Positions 6,674 through 14,994 of a stretch of DNA of 28,731 bases are shown piece by piece. The notes under the pieces were generated by a model, which saw only the letters and a program-made list of their open reading frames with translations, was not told the DNA's origin and made no database searches. This DNA comes from PWND01 sp964601515 (GTDB lineage Bacteria; Bacteroidota; Bacteroidia; Bacteroidales; UBA7960), in contig CAZRNU010000024.1 in NCBI GenBank assembly GCA_964601515.1, forward strand, positions 1-28,731, given 5' to 3'. Made by a program: the position numbers and the translations under genes. Every line of letters starts with the position of its first letter. Position 1 is the stretch's first letter.

Positions 6674-7708
6674 ATGAGCGACGATAAGAACCTTCAAGGA
6701 TACGACCCAAACGCACCGGGTATTATTGGCAATAATATATTCGGACTTCCTTTCAATACTGAGAATGCAAAAGTTGTAATTATTCCTGTTCCATGGGATG
6801 TGACAGTTTCCAGTCAAAGTGGAACTTCATTGGGGCCCCAGAATATCAAAACACAGTCGTATCAGATAGACTTATTTGATTATAAAGCTCCTGATGCATG
6901 GAAACAAGGCATAGCTATGGAACCTATTTCTGAGATTATACTTAATAAAAACAATGCAATCAGGAAAAAGTCGTCTAAGTATATATCTGAATTGGAAAAA
7001 GGAATAGATCCAAGTAATAGTGTGGATATGAAATTTATTCTTAATGAAGTTAATCATGAATGTAATGCTATGATTAATGATATTGAGCACAAAGCACTTG
7101 AATACTTAGATCGAAAAAAGAAAGTAGTTTTAGTAGGAGGTGACCATAGTACATCTTTGGGATTGATAAAGGCTTTGGCTAAAAAAAACCATTCTTTTGG
7201 AATATTGCAGTTTGACGCCCATGCTGATTTGAGAAATGCATACGAAGGCTTTGAGCACTCTCATGCTTCGGTAATGTATAATGCATTAAAATTGGAGCAG
7301 GTTTCAAAGCTAGTTCAGTTGGGCATTCGAGATTATTGCGAAGAAGAGAATAGTTATATACAAAGAAATTCTGTTAGAATTAAAACATTTACTTCAAGAA
7401 GTCTTTATTCAAGATTATTTGAAGGCGAGAGTTGGAAAAGCATTTGCAATAATATTATTGATGAACTGCCGGATAACGTATATATAACTTTTGATGTTGA
7501 TTTTCTAAATCCATCTGATTGTCCTACAACCGGAACTCCTGTGCCGGGAGGATTTTCTTTTGAACATGCATTATATCTTATTGATAATATAGCTTCATCA
7601 AATAAAAAAATAATAGGATGTGATATTGTTGAAACAGGTCCGGGAAGTATTGACGGTATTGTTTCATGCCGAATTCTTTACAGAATGATTTTGAATATGT
7701 TGATGTAG
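6674..7708 (+). CDS. Agmatinase/arginase (ureohydrolase) family enzyme
   Basis: The 344-residue protein has all six residues that bind the two manganese ions in ureohydrolases: His158 (GGDHS), Asp181, His183 and Asp185 (FDAHAD), and Asp274 and Asp276 (FDVDFLNPS). TGTPVPGG (286-293) and the late DIVETGP segment are also conserved. Members hydrolyse agmatine, arginine, formimidoylglutamate or related guanidino compounds. TGTPVPGG favours the agmatinase branch, but the region between residues 75 and 145 is unusually long and charged, so substrate is uncertain. No hut or spermidine genes are nearby to decide. The next gene, a TrmH-like methyltransferase, starts 21 bases downstream and is probably co-transcribed. 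Confidence 0.88.
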   Translation: MSDDKNLQGYDPNAPGIIGNNIFGLPFNTENAKVVIIPVPWDVTVSSQSGTSLGPQNIKTQSYQIDLFDYKAPDAWKQGIAMEPISEIILNKNNAIRKKSSKYISELEKGIDPSNSVDMKFILNEVNHECNAMINDIEHKALEYLDRKKKVVLVGGDHSTSLGLIKALAKKNHSFGILQFDAHADLRNAYEGFEHSHASVMYNALKLEQVSKLVQLGIRDYCEEENSYIQRNSVRIKTFTSRSLYSRLFEGESWKSICNNIIDELPDNVYITFDVDFLNPSDCPTTGTPVPGGFSFEHALYLIDNIASSNKKIIGCDIVETGPGSIDGIVSCRILYRMILNMLM

Positions 7709-7729
7709 GGTATATAAGATTTGTGATAA

Positions 7730-8416
7730 ATGAAAAATATCGAAATTGAAGGATTGGTAGATTATTTAAAGGATTTTGCTACTGATGAGAGATGGGAAAG
7801 GTTTCAGACAATAATCGAACATCGTACTAGGTATATCACCGTAGTTTTGGAAGATATTTATCAGTCGCACAATATTAGTGCGGTTCTAAGAAGTTGTGAG
7901 TGCTTTGGAGTGCAGGATGTTCATATTATTGAACAAAAATATGAATTTGAAGTGAACTCGCAAATTGAAATGGGATCTTCAAAATGGCTGACAATTTATA
8001 AACACAAAGCAAAGCAAAATAGCAGTGGAAAATGTATACAATCCCTTAGGAAAAAAGGATACAAAATAATTGCTACATCACCTAATGTTAATGATAGCGA
8101 CCTATATGATTTAAATATTGATCAAAAAACCGCGCTTATATATGGAACTGAGTTGGAAGGTTTGTCAAATGAAGTATGCGAAATGGCCGACGGGTTTATG
8201 AAGATTCCAATGTTTGGATTTACCGAAAGCTTCAATATTTCCGTGACAGTTGCACTAAGCCTTCAATATTTAACTAACAAACTGCGCAAATCTAATATAA
8301 AATGGCAGCTCTCAAAAAGAGAGAAAAACGAAGTATTATTGAACTGGCTCAAAACATCAATAAAGAACTCGAAAAAAATTATCAAGTTTTATAATCAGAA
8401 AGACACAATCAATTAG
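7730..8416 (+). CDS. TrmH-type (SpoU) RNA 2'-O-methyltransferase
   Basis: This 228-residue SPOUT enzyme has the three SpoU motifs. Motif 1 is SHNISAVLRSCECFG (46-60) with Asn48 and Arg54, motif 2 is LIYGTELEGLS (136-146), and motif 3 is IPMFGFTESFNISVTVAL (159-176) with Asn169. The extra N-terminal helical part, the IYQSHN entry to motif 1 and the charged C-terminal tail are those of TrmH, which methylates the 2'-hydroxyl of G18 in tRNA. A tRNA target is therefore likely but not proven. It follows the ureohydrolase gene by 21 bases with no terminator between, so it probably shares its transcript. Confidence 0.88.
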   Translation: MKNIEIEGLVDYLKDFATDERWERFQTIIEHRTRYITVVLEDIYQSHNISAVLRSCECFGVQDVHIIEQKYEFEVNSQIEMGSSKWLTIYKHKAKQNSSGKCIQSLRKKGYKIIATSPNVNDSDLYDLNIDQKTALIYGTELEGLSNEVCEMADGFMKIPMFGFTESFNISVTVALSLQYLTNKLRKSNIKWQLSKREKNEVLLNWLKTSIKNSKKIIKFYNQKDTIN

Positions 8417-8437
8417 TGATTTTTTAATTGATTTTAT

Positions 8438-8445
8438 TAATTTTG
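8438..8445 (+). promoter_or_regulatory. Promoter -7 element for ribosomal protein THX
   Basis: TAATTTTG at 8438-8445 is an exact TAnnTTTG match, 36 bases before the THX start. The expected TTTG about 19 bases upstream is replaced by TAGTG, so the upstream half is weak. Confidence 0.55.
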
Positions 8446-8481
8446 CCACAAAACAAAATCTAACATTTAATTTTAAATAAC

Positions 8482-8598
8482 ATGGGAAAAGGAGATAAGA
8501 AAACATTCAGAGGTAAGCTAATAATGGGCTCATACGGTAAAACTCGTCCTCGCAAAGGCACAAAAACGGAAGTAGTTAAAGCTGAAAAGACAAAATAA
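8482..8598 (+). CDS. 30S ribosomal protein THX
   Basis: This 38-codon gene is too short for usual gene finders. It encodes MGKGDKKTFRGKLIMGSYGK followed by TRPRKGTKTEVVKAEKTK. The MGKGDxK start, the RGKxxMGSYG core and the RPRK motif identify bacterial THX, a tiny, very basic peptide that packs between rRNA helices in the head of the 30S subunit. The sequence stays basic to the end. It has its own -7 element (8438-8445) and terminator (8624-8657), so it forms a single-gene unit in the gap between the methyltransferase and the convergent murD2. Confidence 0.93.
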   Translation: MGKGDKKTFRGKLIMGSYGKTRPRKGTKTEVVKAEKTK

Positions 8599-8623
8599 AT
8601 AAGCCGTATCTTTAGGAATAATA

Positions 8624-8657
8624 AGGCTGTCTGAAATAATACTCAGGCAGCTTTTTA
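8624..8657. terminator. Bidirectional terminator between THX and murD2
   Basis: GCTGTCTGA (8626-8634) pairs with TCAGGCAGC (8643-8651), with one T-G wobble and an 8-base loop, followed by a T tract for the plus strand. The minus-strand murD2 stop (8655-8657) lies at the base of this hairpin, so it probably ends both convergent genes. Confidence 0.75.
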
Positions 8658-10019
8658 TTTATTTAGTAACTCACGGAAATAATCACCTCTTTCCATAAAG
8701 TTTTTAAATGAATCGTAGCTTGCAGCAGCCGGCGATAAAAGACAAACTTCGCCTGAATTGGTTAATTTTTTTGCTGTAGAAACAGCTTCCTCAAAACTTG
8801 ATGGCAGCATATTGATTTTTGTATTATTCGGATACTTTGAAATCAAAATACTATACATCCTTTTTCCAGCATCGCCAATAAATATTAGATTTTTCACTTT
8901 ATGCCCATTGATATATTCTATCAAATCATCATAAAATATACCTCTGTCGAAGCCGCCAAGTATTATGGTGGATGTGTTTGGGAATGTTTCCAAAGCAGCA
9001 ATAGCAGCTTCAGGAATAGTTGAAATAGAGTCATTAATAAAAACAGCACCCTTTATATTTGCAACCATTTCCATCCTGTGCGCCAATCCTTTAAAATCTG
9101 CAACTCCGTCAATAATATGCTTTTCCTCAATTCTTGCTAATAGTGCAGCAGTAGAGGCAGCTTGAATATTTATTAGATTATGTTCTCCCTGGAGTTGCCT
9201 GTTGTTGCAAACATTATTTAAGACAAATTTCCGGTCATTATGCTTAATAATAAGATCATCAAAACTGCAAATAACCCCACTGTTATCATTTAAATATAAT
9301 TTAAACCCATTCCCAAATAGTTCTTCCGATGTGCTGTTAATTGCTTCATTGTTTTTATTTACAATGAAATAATCTTCTTTATTTTGCCACCTGGCTATAT
9401 TAAATTTTGCCTCCTGATATTCTTTATATCCATTATAATGATCCAGATGTTCCTGATATATATTAAGAAGGATGGAAATATGAGGAGACACTTTAATATT
9501 TTCGAGCTGATGGCTGCTCATCTCGAAGACAATAATTGAATCCTCTTTTATATCGCTGATATAATCGAATGGAGGAAGACCAATATTTCCGGCAAGAATA
9601 GCATTTTTACCTGCTGTTTTCAGTATATGATAAAGAAGTGAAGTAGTTGTGCTTTTTCCTTTTGTTCCTGTAATCCCAATAATTTTTTGTTTAAAAAGAT
9701 TTATAAAAATCTCTGTTTGAGATGTTATTTGCGTGTTTATTTCAATATTAATATTTTTATAAGAAATCCCCGGACTTTTTATAACAATATCATAATTGTT
9801 TATTTCATTTAGATAATCAGACCCTGAATAACAATTTACCAAATCGTCATTTTTAATAGCAAGCTTAACCTTACTATAAAGGTCGTCTCTTTTATCAGCA
9901 ATAGATAATGTGATATTGGGTAGAAATTTTCTAATAGTTTTATATGTGGATGTTCCTTCAAGGCCAAAACCTAAAATAAGAACTTTCTTCCCTTTAAAAT
10001 AATTTACAAACTCCTTCAT
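8655..10019 (-). CDS. murD2: UDP-MurNAc-L-Ala--L-glutamate ligase (MurD2)
   Basis: This 454-residue Mur ligase has the three-domain plan. An N-terminal Rossmann domain opens KVLILGFGLEGTS. The ATP loop is ITGTKGKSTT (116-125), followed by EMSSHQLE (166-173), YQEHLDHY, AHRMEMV and a C-terminal domain ending in AAASYDSFKNFMERGD. Length and motifs say MurD. However, the substrate pocket differs from canonical MurD: the usual NDSKATN is NDSIST (329-334) and the usual lysine motif is GGFDRG with Arg359. It lies 3 bases after murL on the same strand, the MurD2-MurL pairing known from Xanthomonas, where MurD2 adds L-Glu rather than D-Glu. I therefore call it MurD2; an ordinary MurD is the alternative. 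Confidence 0.85.
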   Translation of the reverse strand: MKEFVNYFKGKKVLILGFGLEGTSTYKTIRKFLPNITLSIADKRDDLYSKVKLAIKNDDLVNCYSGSDYLNEINNYDIVIKSPGISYKNINIEINTQITSQTEIFINLFKQKIIGITGTKGKSTTTSLLYHILKTAGKNAILAGNIGLPPFDYISDIKEDSIIVFEMSSHQLENIKVSPHISILLNIYQEHLDHYNGYKEYQEAKFNIARWQNKEDYFIVNKNNEAINSTSEELFGNGFKLYLNDNSGVICSFDDLIIKHNDRKFVLNNVCNNRQLQGEHNLINIQAASTAALLARIEEKHIIDGVADFKGLAHRMEMVANIKGAVFINDSISTIPEAAIAALETFPNTSTIILGGFDRGIFYDDLIEYINGHKVKNLIFIGDAGKRMYSILISKYPNNTKINMLPSSFEEAVSTAKKLTNSGEVCLLSPAAASYDSFKNFMERGDYFRELLNK

Positions 10020-10022
10020 CTT

Positions 10023-11423
10023 CTATATCAATCTGGAATTTAAGTTTTCAATAGTTGATTTAATAGCAGATTCAAGATTATTGTCGAGAAAATGCTTATT
10101 GTCAAATTCAGTTAAAACGCTTTCAATATTGACTTTTGAATCAATATTTGGGAGAATAGTATTTTTATAATAATCAAGTAAAAAAGGAAGCCTTCTGTTA
10201 TTCTTTTTAACGAGATATAATAAGGCAGCATTTACTTCATTTATTGTGCCGACGCATTCAAAGGGTTTTTCTTTTGAAAAACCGGTTAGCTGTTCAAAAT
10301 ATCCCTTTAGGTTTTCATTATCAAATAAATTACTTCCAAATATTTTGAATAAATCTTCAGAAGATAAAAAAGGAGATAGAATTATAAATGTAAACAAGCA
10401 CTTTGAACAATTGCAACACCAAATATCGGATTTACTGCCGGCATTACAACTCCTAAAAACTTTGTGATACTTGGTATTTCCGGAAAACATTGCTCCAATT
10501 TGAAGTTCATTCAATGGGCGCAAAAGACTGAAATAATTTACTGAAGGACTTACAAATTCACAGAAATACTGCCTGAAATCATTCTCAAACTCAAATGATT
10601 TGGAATATTGATGGTTAATTTTTGTTCCGGGAATAGTAGATTCATTGGCACTAGATTCATTAGATAGTGCTATGTTTTTTATTCCGTATAATATTGCATT
10701 AAGTGAACAAACAAAAGCAAGAAGAGCGGAAAAAGGAGTGTGACCGTTTAAAAACCCTTGATTGTTAAGCTCCAGCAATAATGGATATATTGTTCGCTGC
10801 ACTTCAATTTTGTTTTCATCAGGAAGTTCTGCGGCCTTAAGTACATTTTGGGTAGCGCCCCTGTAATTCACAACAAGGGTTTTATTGGATTTCCCGAAGT
10901 TCTTAAGGATTTCTAAGCCAACTATTGAATCTTTCCCGCCACCAACAGGAATTAAAAAAGAATCACTAAGATTTATTTTTCTTGTTTTTGGAGTTGGATG
11001 TGCATTTTTTCCGTAAGAAAAATTGAATAAGGCATCGGCATTGCAGCGGATTTTATTTGTATAGAAAAATTCGCCCAAACCATTTTTATAAAGTTTCTTC
11101 CAAAAATCTTCCTGCTTTTTTGTAAGTTTAAAAGGCTTAATATGAATTTCAGGGGAGCATGCTGCTTTCCAATAGCTAACAAGCTCGATCATACCAATAT
11201 TGAAAATAGCATTTTGCAAAAACTCATCGCATAGTTCACAGTGGAAATCACTTTTCTTGATGTGAAAAGTTAGTTGTGGGAAAAAATTATACTTATTGTT
11301 TAAATTAAAGTGAAATATGATAATAAGCTTATCGTTGTTAAAATTATAATCGAATTTTTCGAAAGTAAAAACCGGATATTCTTGTCGTAGCTTTTCGAAA
11401 TTATTAACGGATTTGTGCGACAT
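10023..11423 (-). CDS. murL: UDP-MurNAc-L-Ala-L-Glu epimerase (MurL)
   Basis: MurL converts the terminal L-Glu of UDP-MurNAc-L-Ala-L-Glu to D-Glu in an ATP-dependent reaction, replacing the MurI route. The motifs I recall from the Xanthomonas enzyme are all here in order: NGLGEFFYTN, the ATP-loop-like VGGGKDS (160-166), ELNNQGFLNGHTP, LSNESSANE (253-261), PGT followed by NHQYSKS, YFSLLRPLNEL, the cysteine group C326 with C336, C337, C339 and C342 (WCCNCSKC), and KPFECVG (386-392). A TTG at 11430-11432 opens the frame 3 codons earlier, but I prefer the ATG at 11421-11423 (MSHKSV, 466 residues). It precedes murD2 by 3 bases, so the two are translationally linked. It diverges from the YqgE gene. 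Confidence 0.9.
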   Translation of the reverse strand: MSHKSVNNFEKLRQEYPVFTFEKFDYNFNNDKLIIIFHFNLNNKYNFFPQLTFHIKKSDFHCELCDEFLQNAIFNIGMIELVSYWKAACSPEIHIKPFKLTKKQEDFWKKLYKNGLGEFFYTNKIRCNADALFNFSYGKNAHPTPKTRKINLSDSFLIPVGGGKDSIVGLEILKNFGKSNKTLVVNYRGATQNVLKAAELPDENKIEVQRTIYPLLLELNNQGFLNGHTPFSALLAFVCSLNAILYGIKNIALSNESSANESTIPGTKINHQYSKSFEFENDFRQYFCEFVSPSVNYFSLLRPLNELQIGAMFSGNTKYHKVFRSCNAGSKSDIWCCNCSKCLFTFIILSPFLSSEDLFKIFGSNLFDNENLKGYFEQLTGFSKEKPFECVGTINEVNAALLYLVKKNNRRLPFLLDYYKNTILPNIDSKVNIESVLTEFDNKHFLDNNLESAIKSTIENLNSRLI

Positions 11424-11493
11424 ATTGAACAATGATAACTTTAATTTTGTTATTGATGTTAGAAAGTTTTCGTAAAAGTAAGAAATAAAGATT

Positions 11494-11501
11494 TAAATTT
11501 G
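11494..11501 (+). promoter_or_regulatory. Possible -7 element of the YqgE gene
   Basis: TAAATTTG fits TAnnTTTG and lies 32 bases before the ATG at 11534. The upstream element is only a T run (11467-11470), so the call rests on the -7 box alone. Confidence 0.4.
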
Positions 11502-11533
11502 ATAAGTATACTTTAGCAACAAATTATAAAAAA

Positions 11534-12106
11534 ATGAAAATGCCTAAAAGATTTGTAGAACCTTCACAAGGAAGATTGTTGTTAAGTGAACCTGCGCTGA
11601 GTGATAATTACTTTTCACGCAGTGTTGTATTACTTGTTGAACACTCTGAAACAGAGGGTAGTGTGGGCTTAATATTAAATAAGCCTATTCATTTGAAGCT
11701 TAATGAGGTTGCTAAAGATTTTCCTTCAATAGATTTCCCTATTTACCTTGGAGGTCCTGTTCATCCTGATAGATTGTTCTATCTGCATACAAAAGGAGAA
11801 TTAGTGCCGGGTAGTATTAAAGTATTTAATGATTTATATTGGGGAGGTGATATCACAAAAGTTGTTGAATTAATTGAAAATAAACAACTTAACAAATCGC
11901 AAGTAAGGTTCTTTATTGGTTATGCAGGCTGGAGTGTAGGACAGCTCGACAGCGAACTAGCTGAAAAATCATGGATAGTATCAATGACAAACAAGAGAAG
12001 CATAATGAGCCCAAATCCCGAAAAACTCTGGAGCGAACTTATAAAGCAAATGGGCAGCGATTATGCAATTTGGGCAAACTTTCCTGCAGACCCAATTTTA
12101 AACTAA
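11534..12106 (+). CDS. YqgE/AlgH family protein
   Basis: The 190-residue cytoplasmic protein has the conserved order of the YqgE/AlgH (DUF179) family. It opens with GRLLLSEPALSDNYFSRSV, then VVLLVEHSETEGSVGLILNK, YLGGPVHPDRLFYLH, a central block ending FFIGYAGWSVGQLDSEL, and the C-terminal WSELIKQMG with a final nonpolar segment. The family is widespread but its biochemical function is not established; AlgH was named from alginate regulation in Pseudomonas. M3 (11540) is an equally possible start. It diverges from murL and converges on the exported protein that follows, with only 10 bases between stops. Confidence 0.93.
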   Translation: MKMPKRFVEPSQGRLLLSEPALSDNYFSRSVVLLVEHSETEGSVGLILNKPIHLKLNEVAKDFPSIDFPIYLGGPVHPDRLFYLHTKGELVPGSIKVFNDLYWGGDITKVVELIENKQLNKSQVRFFIGYAGWSVGQLDSELAEKSWIVSMTNKRSIMSPNPEKLWSELIKQMGSDYAIWANFPADPILN

Positions 12107-12116
12107 ATCAACCATT

Positions 12117-12953
12117 TTATTTGGAAATATTCTTAAAATCTGATGATAAAAATGCATCAGGTTTTTCTTTGTCAACCTCGTGAGAATGTGTATATAGAAT
12201 AATTGCATCTTTCACGGTTACAATAAATTTCCACGTTTTGCCTTTGCCATACTGTAAAGTATCTTCAGGACCAATTTTATGCAAAATAGCAACATCCTCC
12301 CTTTGATCGGTAATTGCTTGCTGGATTTCATCTCTTGTTACAATTTTGACTGTATAAGGATAATATTGAGCAATTTTCTCAACACTGTTTACATCGGGAG
12401 CAAGTTCGTCTTCTAAAAGCCAAAGCTCCATGTTTTTAACTTGTCCGTCTTTTACTTCCAATAGCTTAGTAAGACTGAAATTTCTTAAGAGCGATCTTTC
12501 TAATGCTTGTCTTTGCATATATTGAACAAATATTCCCATTTTATACAGGTAATTATCTTCGTCAATATCTCTGTATGAAAGTGGAACAGAGCCAAGATCA
12601 GGCATTTTGTCAAAATCCTTTGTCGGATGACCCATTACAAAATTCAAAAATTGATAAACATGTGGGAGATTTTCTTGCTTAATGTCTGCAAGAATTATAA
12701 AAGAATACTTATTATCATTCTTTTTCTTTTCAAATTCTTGGAAAGTGATAACTTCAAATGGAGTTATAGTCCAAAATCTTTCCATTTCTTCCAAAAGTCT
12801 ATTATTAAAATCTGCAAAAGGATTTTGGTCTTTCACTAAAAGGGTAGTACTTTTCTTGAAATTGTCGTAATCTTTTCTTTTTGCAGTTCTTATTTGTGCT
12901 GTGGCGCTAATGCAAAATAGCATTGCTGTGGCGATTATTATTACTTGTTTCAT
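12117..12953 (-). CDS. Exported protein of unknown function
   Basis: I do not recognise a characterised family. The 278-residue product starts with a clear signal peptide, MKQVIIIATAMLFCISATAQ, with predicted cleavage after ATAQ and no lipobox cysteine at the site. The mature part is charged, without further membrane segments. It is rich in short aromatic blocks (RFWTITPFEVITFQEF, HVYQFLNFVMGHPTKDF, LYKMGIFVQYMQRQALERS) and predicted mixed alpha/beta. The layout resembles periplasmic proteins restricted to Bacteroidota. It lies 69 bases downstream of aroK on the same strand and may be read from the same transcript. No catalytic motif is evident. Confidence 0.75.
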   Translation of the reverse strand: MKQVIIIATAMLFCISATAQIRTAKRKDYDNFKKSTTLLVKDQNPFADFNNRLLEEMERFWTITPFEVITFQEFEKKKNDNKYSFIILADIKQENLPHVYQFLNFVMGHPTKDFDKMPDLGSVPLSYRDIDEDNYLYKMGIFVQYMQRQALERSLLRNFSLTKLLEVKDGQVKNMELWLLEDELAPDVNSVEKIAQYYPYTVKIVTRDEIQQAITDQREDVAILHKIGPEDTLQYGKGKTWKFIVTVKDAIILYTHSHEVDKEKPDAFLSSDFKNISK

Positions 12954-13022
12954 AATTATTGATTGTTTTCTTTATAAACTATGTCGAAATTATAAATTTT
13001 TCTGTTAATAATTATGTTTTAT

Positions 13023-13538
13023 TCAAAATGATAAATCCTGACCAAATATTAATGAGATTATATGTTCGGGTTTTGCATTTTCTCCTTTTATAATGCAATT
13101 GGCTCTCAAATAATGATGCTCTCTTTGGTTTAGCAATTCTGTTACTTTTTCAAGTAGTTCTTTCCCTGTTTTGTTTTTTATCAGAGGTCGAATATGATTT
13201 GAATCCTCTAGCCTTTTTGTCAAACTTGCAGGACTCATTTTTAGATAAACTGATGTTCCCATTTTCAGAATGCTATCCATATTATCAAAGAAACATGGTG
13301 TTCCGCCTCCGGTCGCAATAATAATATTATTAAAATCTGAAATAGACAGCAATGCATCTTTTTCAATTTGCCTGAAAACATCTTCGCCTTTATTTTCAAT
13401 AATAAAAGGGATTTTTGCTCCTGTTTTTTCTTCAATGAAATTATCCAAATCAAGAAAATCATAACCTACTCTTCTTGCAAGTCGCTTACCAAGAGAAGAT
13501 TTTCCACACCCCATAAACCCAATCAGAAATATTCGCAT
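13023..13538 (-). CDS. aroK: Shikimate kinase
   Basis: AroK phosphorylates shikimate with ATP in the fifth step of chorismate synthesis. The 171-residue protein is of normal length. It has the Walker A loop GFMGCGKSS (7-15), DLD (30-32) with Asp32 for magnesium/shikimate, Arg56 in FRQIE, the GGG loop (77-79) and the lid arginine Arg117 in IRPLI, followed by the REHHYLRA block that contacts substrate. The ATG at 13536-13538 gives the expected MRIFLIGFMG start. The gene stands apart from other aromatic-pathway genes. A -7 box for it lies at 13570-13577. Confidence 0.96.
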   Translation of the reverse strand: MRIFLIGFMGCGKSSLGKRLARRVGYDFLDLDNFIEEKTGAKIPFIIENKGEDVFRQIEKDALLSISDFNNIIIATGGGTPCFFDNMDSILKMGTSVYLKMSPASLTKRLEDSNHIRPLIKNKTGKELLEKVTELLNQREHHYLRANCIIKGENAKPEHIISLIFGQDLSF

Positions 13539-13569
13539 AAAAAGAAGTCAACTATAATTAATTGTATCA

Positions 13570-13577
13570 CAAATATA
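13570..13577 (-). promoter_or_regulatory. Possible -7 element for aroK
   Basis: On the minus strand this reads TATATTTG, an exact TAnnTTTG match, 31 bases before the aroK ATG. No clear TTTG stands at the right distance upstream. Confidence 0.45.
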
Positions 13578-13688
13578 ATTCAATTCTCAACCATAATATT
13601 ATAAAATTACTAATGTATAAAATACGTAATTTCGCGGTTTGAATTATTTTTACAAAACATTTGTAATAAACTTCAACAAAACTTTTTG

Positions 13689-14960
13689 ATGATTAGGAAG
13701 TATTTTCAAGGTTCAGATTTATTTTCAAACATAATTACACTGGTGTTCGGTACTTTCCTGGCTCAGATGATTCCTATATTGCTTCAATCGGTATTAAGAA
13801 GAATATATTCCCCTGAAGATTTTGGAGCAATTGCTGTATTTATTAGCATAACGGCAATATTTGTAATTTTTTCTACCCTAAGATATGAAATGGCTATTAA
13901 CCTCCCCAAGAAGAAAGCAGACGCTGTAAACTTGGTGTTTCTATCATTGTTTTTAAGTTTTGTTTTTAATGCTCTGCTTTTTATTTGTGTTCTGCTGTTT
14001 AAAAATCAAATTGCTTCAATACTGAATTTATCATCAGAATACTCCTATATTTTATACTTTTCTCCTGTTAGTATATTTTTATTCAGTTCGTACCAAACTA
14101 TCAACTATTATTTAGTTAGAGAAAAGGCATTTAAAGCTATTTCTGCAAATAAAGTCTCAAGAAGAATTGCTGAAGGAGCCACTCAAACAAGCCTTGGTTT
14201 AACAGGAAAATCATATGGATTGCTTGCCGGTGATATATTCGGACATCTTATTAATAACATTACTGGATGGTATCAGGTAATTCGCAAAGGATTTTCATTC
14301 AGGTTTTTTTCTTTTAAAAGGCAAAAAGAGCTTGCTCTAACTTACAAAGAGTTTCCTCTAATAAATCTTATTCCGTCATTTTTTAATGCAATCTGCTTAA
14401 ATATGGTTGTTTTGCTGGTAGCAATGTTTTATTCCGAGGAAGTTGTTGGATATTTTGATCTTACTCGTCTTGTATTGGCTGTTCCTGCTGCAATGCTAAC
14501 ACTTAGCATTTCACAAGTATTACTGCAAAATATATCTCAAAAAAATCAGAAGAAAGAAAGCATAGTGTCTGATATTAAGAAACTGATCATCCTGCTTACA
14601 GTAATTGGTATAACTATGGTTCTGGTTATTCTGGTTTTAGCACCCTGGGCTTTTAGCATTTATGCCGGTGATGCATATTATACCTCAGGTATCTATGCTC
14701 AGATACTTGTTCCGGCAGCAGCAATTAAGATAATTGTTTCTCCAATTAGCATTATTTTCGTTGCTCTTAAAAGAATCAAAATAATAAGCATTTGGCAGAT
14801 TGCTAATTTTATTTTGCTCTGCTGTCTTTATTTTTTTAGGCATCTTGATGTAATTGACTTTCTTAAAATTTATGTTTTAATGGATGTAGTGTCATACTTG
14901 GTGTTCTTTATTTTGATAATAAGGCTTGTGAAAAAATATGAGAGTAGTTTGAAAGTTTAA
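13689..14960 (+). CDS. Polysaccharide flippase (Wzx / MATE-like)
   Basis: The 423-residue protein has about 12 hydrophobic segments and no soluble domain. Its N-terminus (SDLFSNIITLVFGTFLAQMIPILLQ) and the nearby VLRRIYSPEDFGAIAVFISI segment fit the Wzx/polysaccharide-biosynthesis-protein family, which flips lipid-linked oligosaccharide units across the inner membrane. A TTG at 13686 opens the frame one codon earlier; I use the ATG at 13689. It heads a six-gene plus-strand polysaccharide cluster, the next gene beginning 34 bases downstream. It is divergent from aroK. Which glycan it moves cannot be told from sequence. Confidence 0.88.
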   Translation: MIRKYFQGSDLFSNIITLVFGTFLAQMIPILLQSVLRRIYSPEDFGAIAVFISITAIFVIFSTLRYEMAINLPKKKADAVNLVFLSLFLSFVFNALLFICVLLFKNQIASILNLSSEYSYILYFSPVSIFLFSSYQTINYYLVREKAFKAISANKVSRRIAEGATQTSLGLTGKSYGLLAGDIFGHLINNITGWYQVIRKGFSFRFFSFKRQKELALTYKEFPLINLIPSFFNAICLNMVVLLVAMFYSEEVVGYFDLTRLVLAVPAAMLTLSISQVLLQNISQKNQKKESIVSDIKKLIILLTVIGITMVLVILVLAPWAFSIYAGDAYYTSGIYAQILVPAAAIKIIVSPISIIFVALKRIKIISIWQIANFILLCCLYFFRHLDVIDFLKIYVLMDVVSYLVFFILIIRLVKKYESSLKV

Positions 14961-14994
14961 AATAATACTGAATAATTACTGAAAAGCAACAAAT

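Noticed and set aside
12627..12870. Plus-strand frames inside the exported-protein gene
   Set aside because: They are antisense shadows of a gene with a good signal peptide and have no start context or family features.
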